Below, piece after piece: positions 1-6,076 of a DNA stretch of 10,599 bases (the first letter of the stretch is position 1; each line of letters begins with the position of its first letter). A program made the position numbers and the translations under genes. The notes beneath the pieces are model-generated. The model saw only the letters and a program-made list of their open reading frames with translations. It was not told the DNA's origin and searched no databases. This DNA comes from an uncultured Lachnospiraceae bacterium (lineage in GTDB: Bacteria; Bacillota; Clostridia; Lachnospirales; Lachnospiraceae), in the NCBI GenBank assembly GCA_902783095.1, contig CACZPX010000122.1, positions 1 through 10,599 on the forward strand, read 5' to 3'.

Positions 1-381
1 CTCACCGAGCTCTTTATCGAACAGATCGACATCCATCCCCTGCGCCTTGCCCCGTCCAAACGTGAAGACCGGGCGCGCATCGCCGAACTGACCGCCTGTC
101 TGCGGGCGCATCCCGCCGAAAAGCCGGACCTGGACCGCTGCGCCGATATGACGCTGATGAGCCGCCGCAAGCTGACCGCCCTGTTTAAGGAGGTCACCGG
201 CCTTTCCATTGGGGAATACCGGGACCTGGTCCGGCTGGAGAGCGCAAAAAAACTGCTGACGGATCCGGCCGTCTCCATCTCTGCCGTCGCAGAGATGCTC
301 GGGTTCGGAAGCATCAGCAGTTTTTCCGCCTTTTTTAAAGAACAGAGCGGGACGTCGCCCTCTGTCTGGAGAAAGCTTTAG
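1..381 (+). CDS. AraC-family transcriptional regulator, C-terminal part (5' end outside window)
   Basis: The reading frame is open from base 1 to a TAG at 379-381, giving the last 126 residues of a larger protein. The last 75 or so residues form an AraC/XylS-type double helix-turn-helix: a first helix pair around MSRRKLTALFKEVTG, the connecting segment with EYRDLVRLESAKKLL, and a second helix pair around ISAVAEMLGFGSISSFSAFFK, ending in the typical GTSPSVWRK tail. About 45 residues of linker precede it, and the sensor domain must lie upstream of the window. An ATG at 148 is only an internal methionine inside the DNA-binding domain, so it is not taken as the start. The family binds DNA as a sugar- or stress-responsive activator or repressor. 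The effector cannot be told from here. The nearby GH127 gene makes a carbohydrate role possible, but this is only proximity. Confidence 0.88.
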   Translation, partial: LTELFIEQIDIHPLRLAPSKREDRARIAELTACLRAHPAEKPDLDRCADMTLMSRRKLTALFKEVTGLSIGEYRDLVRLESAKKLLTDPAVSISAVAEMLGFGSISSFSAFFKEQSGTSPSVWRKL

Positions 382-383
382 TC

Positions 384-635
384 TCAGCCATGCAGGCCGC
401 GCGCCTGGCGGTCCATATCCTCCACCACGATATCGTAGATCTCTCCCAGGGTCGCCGCGTATTTCAGCAGGTCCCAGGGCTCGTTGGTGTGGAAATGGAT
501 CTTGATCATGTCCTCGTCCCCCACCGCCAGCAGGCAGTCGCCCTTCAGGTTCTCCGTAATATAATCGGTGATAACGTCCTCGTCCAGACCCTCGCCCTCG
601 ATCAGCAGCTGTGTGTCATATCTGAATTCAAGCAT
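384..635 (-). CDS. Stand-alone FakA middle-domain-like small protein (83 aa)
   Basis: The start is the ATG at 633-635, with TACGGAGG just upstream. The ORF extends 11 codons further, but that ATG (666-668) overlaps the -10 box and lacks a ribosome site. The 83-residue product resembles the middle domain of FakA/YloV, the kinase subunit that phosphorylates fatty acids bound to FakB (DegV). It shows the pattern YxTxxLI at 6-12, GDCLLAVGDEDMIKIHFHTNEP at 32-53, LLKYAATLGEIYDI at 56-69 and a VEDM motif at 71-74. The N-terminal Dak2/DhaL nucleotide-binding domain and the C-terminal domain are absent, so it cannot be a kinase alone. As I recall, a Cys and two His of this domain bind zinc in S. aureus FakA. 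Here both His (H47, H49) remain and the Cys position is Asp (D7). Function is unknown; a partner or regulatory role is inference. Its stop lies 2 bp from the AraC gene stop. Confidence 0.8.
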   Translation of the reverse strand: MLEFRYDTQLLIEGEGLDEDVITDYITENLKGDCLLAVGDEDMIKIHFHTNEPWDLLKYAATLGEIYDIVVEDMDRQARGLHG

Positions 636-667
636 GTCGGTTCCTCCGTAAAATACAGTCAACACCA

Positions 668-696
668 TTTATACAGGAAAGCGGACAAAAAAGCAA
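668..696 (-). promoter_or_regulatory. Promoter of the FakA-like small gene
   Basis: On the minus strand TTGCTT (691-696) and TATAAA (668-673) are separated by exactly 17 bases. Transcription would begin near 661, leaving a leader of about 25 nt with the GGAGG site ahead of the ATG at 633-635. This supports the short start and makes the gene independent of the GH127 gene upstream of it. Confidence 0.65.
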
Positions 697-745
697 CCGG
701 GAGGATTTACGCTCCGCTCAGGATGACGTCCCCTTTTAACGGCAG

Positions 746-760
746 CGGGCGGGCCGCCCG
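746..760 (-). other. GC-rich hairpin just after the GH127 stop codon
   Basis: A perfect 6-bp inverted repeat (CGGGCG, 3-base loop, CGCCCG) begins about 3 bases after the GH127 stop. No T-run follows it on the minus strand, so it is not a classic intrinsic terminator. It may protect the 3' end of the mRNA or slow polymerase. The rest of the 669-762 gap holds only the small-gene promoter and a short repeat-like phrase at 710-727. Confidence 0.35.
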
Positions 761-762
761 TA

Positions 763-2679
763 TTATTCGCGGATCCAGACACGCATCTGATTGGAGCCGC
801 GGTTGGCCCAGGCGTAGTACGGCACCGCCTTTAAGGTGACGTCCTCTTCCTGCGCGGCGTCAAAGCCGTACAGACCGCCGTCCGGCACCGCGCGCTTGCC
901 GGTCATCTGCAGGGCCACCACGCCCTCCAGCAGGTTCGCGTCGTACGGCAGCGCCGTCACGGCCGCGTCCTTGGGCAGGCGCAGGCAGGACAGATCGGGG
1001 CCGTTGTCCACGCCCTCAAAGGCATAGACCACCGGGCCGCGCATCAGTGCCACACAGCCCGCGTCCGCACGCACGCGCGGATCCGCGTACACGCGCACCG
1101 GCGTCAGTTCCAGCTCATAGCGGATCACGTCGCCGGGCTGCCAGTCGCGCTCAAGCACCAGATAGCCGGCCACTTCCTCGGCCTCGGCCGCGGCGCCGTT
1201 TACGGTGAGCTTCACGTTTTCGCACCAGCCGGGCTGACGGATCGCCAGCTTAAATGCCTTTCCGGCGCCCTTCTTAACGGTATAGGTGAGGTTCCCTTCC
1301 CAGGGATAGTTGCCCTTCAGTTCGATCTCCGCGCCGTTTCCGGCCTTTACCGTGCTGCCCACAAACAGGTGGGAGTAGAGGACGTCCCCGCTCTCGGACC
1401 AGATATAGCCGCCCAGGCCGGTCATCAGACGCGCGAGGTTGGGCGGGCAGCAGGCGCAGTCGTACCAGCCGGTACGCTCCGCGGAATACTCCTCGTCGTA
1501 GTAGGCGTCCGCGTTCATGTGCGGATCCGCCTCCAGCTGGTTCACATAGAAGAACTTGGTGCCGTCCAGCTGCATGCCGGAGATGGTGCCGTTGTACAGC
1601 GCGCGCTCCATCACGTCCGCGTAGCGGCCGTCCGGCTCCGCTTCCAGCATCTGGCGGGCAAAGAAGCAGACGCCCACCGCCGCGCAGGTCTCCGCGTAGG
1701 CCGTATCGTTCGGCAGGTCAAAGTCCCTGGTAAAGGCCTCGCCCCAGGCAGTGGAACCGATGCCCGCGGTGATGTACATCCGGCGCTCGGTCATGTTCTC
1801 CCACAGGCGCTTGCAGGCGTCAAAGAGCTCGTCGTCGTCCGTCTCCGCCGCCAGGTCCGCGACCGCGGTCAGCAGGTACATGCAGCGCACGGCGTGGCCC
1901 TCCACAGTGTTCATCTCGCGGATGGGCGCGTGGTTCTGCATATAGGTGGGCGGCGTGGTCTCGTCGCTCTTGACGCGCTTCCAGCCGCGGTTCTTGGCCT
2001 CTTTGATGAAGAACTCCGGATCCTGGCCGCGCTCGTCGATAAAGAACTTGGCAAGATCCAGGTACTTCTTCTCCCCGGTCACGCGGTACAGGCGCAGCAG
2101 CGCCAGTTCGATCTCTTCATGTCCCGGCAGGCCGTATACCTTGCCGGGGCCGAACCGCCGCTCGATGTGGTCGCACAGGCGGCAGACGATCTTTAAGAGC
2201 TTGTCCTTGCCGGTGGCCAGATAATAGGCTACGCCGGCCTCGGTCATGTGGCCCGCGCAGTACATCTCGTGGCAGTCCGCCAGGTTCTGCCAGCGGTGCT
2301 CCGGCTCTTTTACAGTAAAATACGTATTGAGGTAGCCGTCTTCCTGCTGGGCGGCTCCGATCAGGTCGATCGCTTCGTCGGCCTGCGCCTCCAGCTCCGG
2401 ATCGGGCTTTACCACCAGCGAATAGGCCACGGCCTCGATCCACTTGGCCAGGTCGGAATCCTGGAACACGCGGCCGTAGTACTCGCCGGTGCTCTGCCCC
2501 GCGGCGATGCGGAAGTTTTCGATGCAGTGGCTCTTCTTGACATCCGGGATCTCATCGTTTAAAGCCCGTTTCTGGTAGGGGATCATCTGGTCGATCACAA
2601 CGTTCTGAATACGGGAAAAGAAGGGGTCGTTGACCGAAACATCCTTTACGGTCTTGAACAAATCGACTTTATGCGGCAT
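763..2679 (-). CDS. GH127 beta-L-arabinofuranosidase (DUF1680 / HypBA1-like)
   Basis: The 638-residue product matches glycoside hydrolase family 127, whose founder HypBA1 of Bifidobacterium longum (658 aa) releases L-arabinofuranose from beta-1,2-linked arabinobiosides. An (alpha/alpha)6-barrel makes up roughly residues 15-430, followed by beta domains to the C-terminal YAWANRG motif at 622-628. Key residues are in place: E314 in GEAF (acid/base, HypBA1 E322), E330 and C332 in YAETC (zinc ligands E338, C340), and the pair C410-C411 in CACCPPN (nucleophile and ligand C417-C418). The offset from HypBA1 is a constant 7-8 residues. There is no signal peptide, so it should act in the cytoplasm on imported arabinosides. 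The ATG at 2677-2679 follows AGGAGG by about 6 bases. No transporter or other arabinan gene is next to it. Exact substrate within the family is uncertain, since related enzymes have other specificities. Confidence 0.93.
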   Translation of the reverse strand: MPHKVDLFKTVKDVSVNDPFFSRIQNVVIDQMIPYQKRALNDEIPDVKKSHCIENFRIAAGQSTGEYYGRVFQDSDLAKWIEAVAYSLVVKPDPELEAQADEAIDLIGAAQQEDGYLNTYFTVKEPEHRWQNLADCHEMYCAGHMTEAGVAYYLATGKDKLLKIVCRLCDHIERRFGPGKVYGLPGHEEIELALLRLYRVTGEKKYLDLAKFFIDERGQDPEFFIKEAKNRGWKRVKSDETTPPTYMQNHAPIREMNTVEGHAVRCMYLLTAVADLAAETDDDELFDACKRLWENMTERRMYITAGIGSTAWGEAFTRDFDLPNDTAYAETCAAVGVCFFARQMLEAEPDGRYADVMERALYNGTISGMQLDGTKFFYVNQLEADPHMNADAYYDEEYSAERTGWYDCACCPPNLARLMTGLGGYIWSESGDVLYSHLFVGSTVKAGNGAEIELKGNYPWEGNLTYTVKKGAGKAFKLAIRQPGWCENVKLTVNGAAAEAEEVAGYLVLERDWQPGDVIRYELELTPVRVYADPRVRADAGCVALMRGPVVYAFEGVDNGPDLSCLRLPKDAAVTALPYDANLLEGVVALQMTGKRAVPDGGLYGFDAAQEEDVTLKAVPYYAWANRGSNQMRVWIRE

Positions 2680-2711
2680 TTTAGTCCTCCTGCTCGCGAA
2701 TTGATGGCCTC

Positions 2712-2720
2712 ATTATAGCA
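2712..2720 (-). promoter_or_regulatory. Extended -10 promoter of the GH127 gene
   Basis: The minus strand reads TGCTATAAT (-10 at 2712-2717 with the TGn extension at 2718-2720). No good -35 is present 16-18 bases upstream; that stretch is the T-rich tail of the preceding terminator. An extended -10 can work with a poor -35. The leader would be about 25-30 nt and contains AGGAGG before the ATG at 2677-2679. Confidence 0.6.
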
Positions 2721-2734
2721 TGTTTCCCCGATAA

Positions 2735-2767
2735 GAAAAAGAAGCGGATTTGCGTTCCGCTTCTTTT
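2735..2767 (-). terminator. Intrinsic terminator after the deacetylase-VOC unit
   Basis: GAAGCGGA (2741-2748), a 7-base loop and TCCGCTTC (2756-2763) form an 8-bp stem that A/T flanks extend to 12 bp (2737-2748 with 2756-2767). On the minus strand a T-rich run follows the stem, so it ends transcription coming from the VOC gene, whose stop is 23 bases upstream. A short T4 also follows on the plus strand. Confidence 0.8.
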
Positions 2768-2790
2768 CGGCGTCTGGTACGGGCGATGCG

Positions 2791-3147
2791 TCACAGCCTC
2801 TGCAGGAACTGCACCTGCACCCCGGCGGGGTCCTTCACGTAAAAGAACTTTGCCGTGGTGGAGGGCTGGATCATCTCCGTGGCCTCAAGGCCCCGGGCCA
2901 GAAGGTCCGCACGCATGGCCTCCGCGTCCGCCATCTGGAACCCGATGGAAAGATACGGGCTGCCGGCGTCCATAACGTCCGCGGCCTCCAGGATCTCCAC
3001 GTTGGTGTCGCCCGGCGCGTCGGCCAGAAAGACCATCTGTCTGCCCGGCCTGGCGTCGCGGACGATGGTCAGTCCCGCGATCTCCTCGTAAAACCGGATC
3101 TCCTCTTCAAATGCCGCCGTGCGGATGGTCACCTGGATAAACTTCAT
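2791..3147 (-). CDS. VOC/glyoxalase-fold protein with degenerate metal site (118 aa)
   Basis: The start is the ATG at 3145-3147, preceded by AAGGAGG at 8 bases. The ORF runs 39 codons further upstream, but that part lies largely in the 3' end of the deacetylase gene and looks unlike protein. The 118-residue product has the paired beta-alpha-beta-beta-beta modules of the vicinal oxygen chelate superfamily: module 1 at about 1-55 (FYEEIAGLTIVRD, then NVEILEA) and module 2 at about 65-118 (YLSIGFQMAD, FFYVKDPAGVQVQFLQ). By eye against E. coli GloA, whose ligands are H5, E56, H74 and E122, the matching positions here are Q5, E51, S67 and Q113. Three of four ligands are lost, so metal-dependent glyoxalase I activity is unlikely. 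A binding or resistance-type role is possible, but the substrate is not recognised. It starts 46 bp after the deacetylase stop with no terminator between, so the two are probably co-transcribed. Confidence 0.85.
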   Translation of the reverse strand: MKFIQVTIRTAAFEEEIRFYEEIAGLTIVRDARPGRQMVFLADAPGDTNVEILEAADVMDAGSPYLSIGFQMADAEAMRADLLARGLEATEMIQPSTTAKFFYVKDPAGVQVQFLQRL

Positions 3148-3193
3148 GCTGCTGTCCTCCTTGTTTTTTATATCCTGCAGCCGCTTTGCCGGA

Positions 3194-4972
3194 TCAGTCG
3201 TACCAGGGTGCGTAGTACACCTTGTGCGGCTGCAGCTCCATGCCGTAGATGTCGTACAGTTCACTCACCGTCACGATCTTATAGCCCTTTTCGATCAGCG
3301 CGGGGACCACCCGCTCCACGGCGTCCGCCGTGGTCCCGTAGATATCGTGCATCAGGATCACGGACCCCGGCCTTACCGTATTCATCACCCTGCTGTAGAT
3401 CTTGTCCGGGTTTTTGGAATCCCAGTCCAGGGTATCCACGTCCCAGTTGATCATCGGCTTGTCGATCGTATCGCGCACGGTCTGGTTGGCGTTCCCGTAG
3501 GGCGGACGCACCAGCCGCACGGTCTTGCCGGACGCGGCTTCGATCTTCTCCAGCGAACGGTCCAGTTCCCTGCGGATCTCCGCCGCGGAGAGCTTGTTCA
3601 GGTTTTTGTGATTATAGGTGTGCGAACCGATCTCCATCCCCAGATCGGCCGCCCGCTTCACCAGCCCGGTGTTGCGTTCCGCAAAGGAGGAGCCCACGAT
3701 GCTGCTGTCCAGCTGGCTGGCCAGGACAAAGAAGGTCGCCCTGGCGCCGTAACGCTCCAGCGTATCCAGAATGCGGCCGGTGGACGAAGTGTACCGCATA
3801 TCCGGGCCGTCGTCAAAGGTGAGCGCCACGTACTTTTCACCGTCCGCAGGCGGCGTATGCGGCAGCTTGACGCTCTTTGCCGCGCTCCAGGCCGAGCAGA
3901 ACCGCTCGCCGTCCGCCATGCGGTAGGTGCGGATGCGCACGTACCAGGTCGTTCCGGCCTCCAGATTTTTCACCACTTTGCTCACGGCGGCCGGCTTGGC
4001 CACGGTCACCGTGCGGTGTCCGCCGGAAAAGGTTTTGGACCGGGACAGCATCAGCTGATACCCGTCCGTCTGGACCTTCTGTCTGTTCCAGTACGCGGTG
4101 AGTTTTCCGCCGCCTTCCCGCAGCGCGCTGACGGTCGTTCCCTTTGGCAGGATCCGGAACGTCTTGGTGACCGTACCGGTGTAGCTTCCCATACCGGTGA
4201 TGATCACTTTCCCCCTGCCCACGTCTTTATTGTTGCTGTAACTGACCCGGTAACTGACGTTTTTGGTCAGATTGGCCGTCCGCTCCGGGAATTTCACCGT
4301 GACCGTGGGCACTGGCTTTTTAACGGAACCGTCGTAGGTGAAGGTGACCGCGCTCAGCTTTACGTGCGAGGCGTTCAGCTTTTTGGGGCGGATCGTGAAG
4401 GTCTTGGTGACCGTGCCCGTATAGCTGCCCATGCCGGTGACGATCACCTTGCCTGTCCCGGCCTTTTTGTTGTTCTGATAGGCGACCCTGTAGCTGACGT
4501 TTTTCGTCAGCGTCCCGGTGCGGTCCTTAAGCTTTGCCGTGACCGTCGGGACAGGCTTTTTTAAGCTGCCGTCATAGGTAAAGGTCACCTTGTCCAGCGT
4601 AACGCCGGAGGACGTAAGCGGTTTTGGCGTGATCGTAAAGGTCTTCGTGACCGTGCCGGTATAAGCGCCCTTTCCCGTGACGGTCACGGAAGCCTGTCCG
4701 GCCCGCAGATTGTTCCGGTACGTGAGCGTATAGTCTGTATTCTTTTTCAGCGTCACGGTCGTTCCGGCGCTTTTAACGCTTACCGTCACGGCAGGTTTTT
4801 GCCGGACGCCGTTGTATACCAGCGTGTCCGCGCTGAGCTTCACGTCGGCAGCCGTCAGTTCCCGCGGCGCGGTCTCTCCCGCGGCCTGCGCCGTCACGGC
4901 AGCCACGCCCATAACGCCCAGCATCAGGACCAGAAGCAAAACCGTAATAAACGTTTTAACCTGCCTGTTCAT
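3194..4972 (-). CDS. Secreted polysaccharide deacetylase (CE4/NodB) with three Ig-like repeats and an FN3-like region
   Basis: The ATG at 4970-4972 gives 592 residues and follows GGGGAGG by about 10 bases. An ATG 24 codons upstream (5042-5044) has no ribosome site and lies ahead of the predicted transcript start. Residues 1-31 form a signal peptide (basic NRQVK, a hydrophobic core at 8-26, likely cleavage after AQAA). Three tandem Ig-like repeats of period 80 occupy 39-277, then a fibronectin III-like segment at about 278-372 and the NodB domain at about 380-575. All CE4 motifs are visible: TFDDGP at 385-390 (base D387, metal D388), HTYNH at 451-455 (metal H451, H455), RPPYG at 489-493, DVDTLDW at 511-517 and LMHD at 540-543. 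It should remove acetyl groups from an extracellular N- or O-acetylated polysaccharide such as peptidoglycan, chitooligosaccharide or xylan; which one cannot be told. No LPXTG anchor or C-terminal membrane segment is seen, so the repeats may mediate wall binding. Confidence 0.93.
   Translation of the reverse strand: MNRQVKTFITVLLLVLMLGVMGVAAVTAQAAGETAPRELTAADVKLSADTLVYNGVRQKPAVTVSVKSAGTTVTLKKNTDYTLTYRNNLRAGQASVTVTGKGAYTGTVTKTFTITPKPLTSSGVTLDKVTFTYDGSLKKPVPTVTAKLKDRTGTLTKNVSYRVAYQNNKKAGTGKVIVTGMGSYTGTVTKTFTIRPKKLNASHVKLSAVTFTYDGSVKKPVPTVTVKFPERTANLTKNVSYRVSYSNNKDVGRGKVIITGMGSYTGTVTKTFRILPKGTTVSALREGGGKLTAYWNRQKVQTDGYQLMLSRSKTFSGGHRTVTVAKPAAVSKVVKNLEAGTTWYVRIRTYRMADGERFCSAWSAAKSVKLPHTPPADGEKYVALTFDDGPDMRYTSSTGRILDTLERYGARATFFVLASQLDSSIVGSSFAERNTGLVKRAADLGMEIGSHTYNHKNLNKLSAAEIRRELDRSLEKIEAASGKTVRLVRPPYGNANQTVRDTIDKPMINWDVDTLDWDSKNPDKIYSRVMNTVRPGSVILMHDIYGTTADAVERVVPALIEKGYKIVTVSELYDIYGMELQPHKVYYAPWYD
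4142..4858 (-). repeat. Three tandem 240-bp repeats encoding 80-residue Ig-like modules
   Basis: Repeat 1 spans residues 39-117 (4622-4858), repeat 2 spans 119-197 (4382-4618) and repeat 3 spans 199-277 (4142-4378). Each is 79 residues plus one linking residue. Shared landmarks are YDG or YNG near the start, KKPVPTVT or KPAVTV, an NNK/NNL turn, and G(M/K)G(S/A)YTGTVTKTF at the end. Repeats 2 and 3 agree at 58 of 79 positions by hand alignment; repeat 1 is more distant. No gap is needed, pointing to duplication in register. Confidence 0.9.
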
Positions 4973-5045
4973 CTGTCTTTCGCCTCCCCTTTTTTTGTTC
5001 TGCCGTATCGCCGCAGCCCCTGCCGGGGCGTGTCTTTCATTCATT

Positions 5046-5074
5046 ATTTTAGGAATAACACATTGCTTTTACAA
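5046..5074 (-). promoter_or_regulatory. Promoter of the deacetylase-VOC unit
   Basis: On the minus strand TTGTAA (5069-5074) and TAAAAT (5046-5051) have a 17-base spacer. The transcript would start near 5039, downstream of the ATG at 5042-5044. That rules out the longer deacetylase start and supports the one at 4970-4972. Confidence 0.7.
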
Positions 5075-5217
5075 GTACGGATCCTAAAAAATATATTTAA
5101 AAGCGCAGATTTTTGCGGATCTTTCCGTTTCCGTTCCGCTGCCCTCCGCTTTGTCTGCCTTTTTTTAAAACCCGCATTTTTCAAACGGCACACCGCCGGA
5201 AATCTTTCTTATATTAA

Positions 5218-5245
5218 TTGAATCCCTCCCCTGCGGCGTTATAAT
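5218..5245 (+). promoter_or_regulatory. Promoter of the Mrp/Mbh-like operon
   Basis: TTGAAT (5218-5223) and a perfect TATAAT (5240-5245) are separated by 16 bases. Transcription would begin around 5252, giving a leader of under 30 nt with AAGGGAGG about 6 bases ahead of the mrpE ATG. The leader is too short for a riboswitch or attenuator, so any control would act at the promoter. Confidence 0.72.
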
Positions 5246-5278
5246 GTAGAAGATTTTTCGTTTGAAGGGAGGTCTGTC

Positions 5279-5737
5279 ATGTATCTGCTGCTGTACGTCT
5301 TCTGGATCATATTAAACGGCAAGCTCACAGCGGAGATCTGCATCATCGGCGCGGTGCTGGTCGCGCTGATCGCCCTGCTCATGAAAGCGCTGTTCGGGCA
5401 TACGCCCGCCAGGGACCTCCGCCTGCTCAAAAAGGCGCCTCTTTTCTTTGTATACGTCCTGATCCTCATCCGTGAGATCGTAAAGGCCAGCCTGGGCATG
5501 ATCCCCTTTATCTTCCATACCAAAGAGAACGTGCAGCCTGTGCTGGTCACCTTCCAGCCGGGGTTAAAGACCCGGCTCGGACGCTTTATCCTGGCCAATT
5601 CCATCACGCTCACCCCCGGCACCATTACCGTGGAAGCGGATGAAAACGGCTTTACCGTACACTGCTTAAACCGCCGCGCGCTGGACGTCTCCCCGGAGAG
5701 CGTGTTCCTGCGCTGGATCCGCAGACTGGAGGCATAA
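5279..5737 (+). CDS. mrpE: Cation/proton antiporter subunit MrpE (MnhE/MbhA-like)
   Basis: The 152-residue product is the usual length for the MrpE/MnhE family, a small subunit of Mrp antiporters and of Mbh-type complexes (MbhA). Hydrophobic segments at about 2-12, 18-38 and 53-78 are membrane-embedded, and the C-terminal half is a soluble cytoplasmic domain. Family signatures are PGLKT at 94-98 and ANSITLTPGTITVE at 106-119, followed by FTVHCL. It is the first gene of the operon, with AAGGGAGG about 6 bases before the ATG, and its TAA directly abuts the next ATG. The subunit is thought to matter for assembly and transport rather than carrying the main ion path. A first-position mrpE, without mrpA to D ahead of it, fits Mbh/Mbs-type layouts better than the classic mrp operon. 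Confidence 0.92.
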   Translation: MYLLLYVFWIILNGKLTAEICIIGAVLVALIALLMKALFGHTPARDLRLLKKAPLFFVYVLILIREIVKASLGMIPFIFHTKENVQPVLVTFQPGLKTRLGRFILANSITLTPGTITVEADENGFTVHCLNRRALDVSPESVFLRWIRRLEA

Positions 5738-6076
5738 ATGGAGAACGCAATGAAGATCCTGCTCACGGTCCTGCTGGCCGTACTGGTGGTCACCATCTTT
5801 TTCGGACTGATCCGCGCCATCCTGGGGCCGCGCAAGGCGGACCGCATCATGGGCATCAACATGATCGGTTCCTGCACCACCCTGTCGCTCGCCACGCTCT
5901 CGGTGCTCTTTGCCGAGCCCTGGCTGCTGGACGTGTGCCTGATCTACTGCCTGATCAGTTTCCTGGCCGTGGTGCTCTTGGCCAAGATCAAGATCAGTGA
6001 AAAACAGAAGGGCGAGGATCCCGACGCGCCGCAGGAGGATCCGGCCAAGCGCCGCGCAAAGGAGGTGCGTCCGTAA
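5738..6076 (+). CDS. mrpF: Cation/proton antiporter subunit MrpF (MnhF/MbhB-like)
   Basis: The 112-residue protein has three predicted membrane helices (about 7-29, 38-59 and 63-84) and a charged C-terminal tail rich in K, E, D and P. The family signature R(A)ILGPRKADRIMGIN lies at 26-41, including the Asp of the ADR motif (D35). LDVCLIYCLISFLAVVLLAK at 64-83 is the typical third helix. The ATG at 5738 immediately follows the mrpE TAA and has GGAGG 5 bases upstream; a second ATG four codons in has no better site. MrpF forms part of the small-subunit cluster (E-F-G) thought to carry the sodium route in Mrp and Mbh complexes; this role comes from structures of relatives, not from the sequence here. 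Confidence 0.92.
   Translation: MENAMKILLTVLLAVLVVTIFFGLIRAILGPRKADRIMGINMIGSCTTLSLATLSVLFAEPWLLDVCLIYCLISFLAVVLLAKIKISEKQKGEDPDAPQEDPAKRRAKEVRP

Larger units (their letters stand above)
4973..5278. other. Divergent intergenic region between the deacetylase unit and the Mrp/Mbh-like operon
   Basis: This 306-bp gap is clearly AT-richer than the flanking genes. It holds two back-to-back promoters (5046-5074 leftward, 5218-5245 rightward) separated by about 140 bp. That central part is mostly A/T tracts such as AAAAAATATATTTAAAA around 5086-5102, with no gene, no strong inverted repeat and no riboswitch fold I recognise. The deacetylase leader (about 66 nt) contains a small hairpin, GCCCC, 4-base loop, GGGGC at 5016-5029. 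ORFs crossing the gap start inside the deacetylase gene or its leader and look non-coding. Confidence 0.7.

Noticed and set aside
390..839. 149-codon plus-strand ORF
   Set aside because: Antisense to the FakA-like gene and crosses its promoter into the GH127 3' end; no family resemblance.
1369..2196. 275-codon plus-strand ORF opposite the GH127 gene
   Set aside because: It is antisense to the zinc-site region of GH127, low in complexity (A, G, H, R, V), and without a promoter or ribosome site.
3167..3172. TATAAA on the minus strand as a separate promoter for the VOC gene
   Set aside because: No usable -35 lies 16-18 bases upstream, and the implied start would fall within the ribosome site at 3156-3162, removing it from the mRNA.
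3119..4564. 481-codon plus-strand ORF opposite the deacetylase
   Set aside because: It lies antisense to a gene with complete CE4 motifs. Its translation is rich in H, R, G and V from repeated GC-rich codons, echoes the repeat structure of the real gene, and has no ribosome site or family match.
4142..4858. Repeated DNA as a possible CRISPR or mobile element
   Set aside because: The 240-bp period stays in the reading frame of one gene and encodes protein modules; there are no short identical repeats with unique spacers.
5042..5044. Upstream ATG giving a 616-residue deacetylase
   Set aside because: No ribosome site, it would bury the signal peptide 24 residues in, and it lies upstream of the predicted transcription start near 5039.
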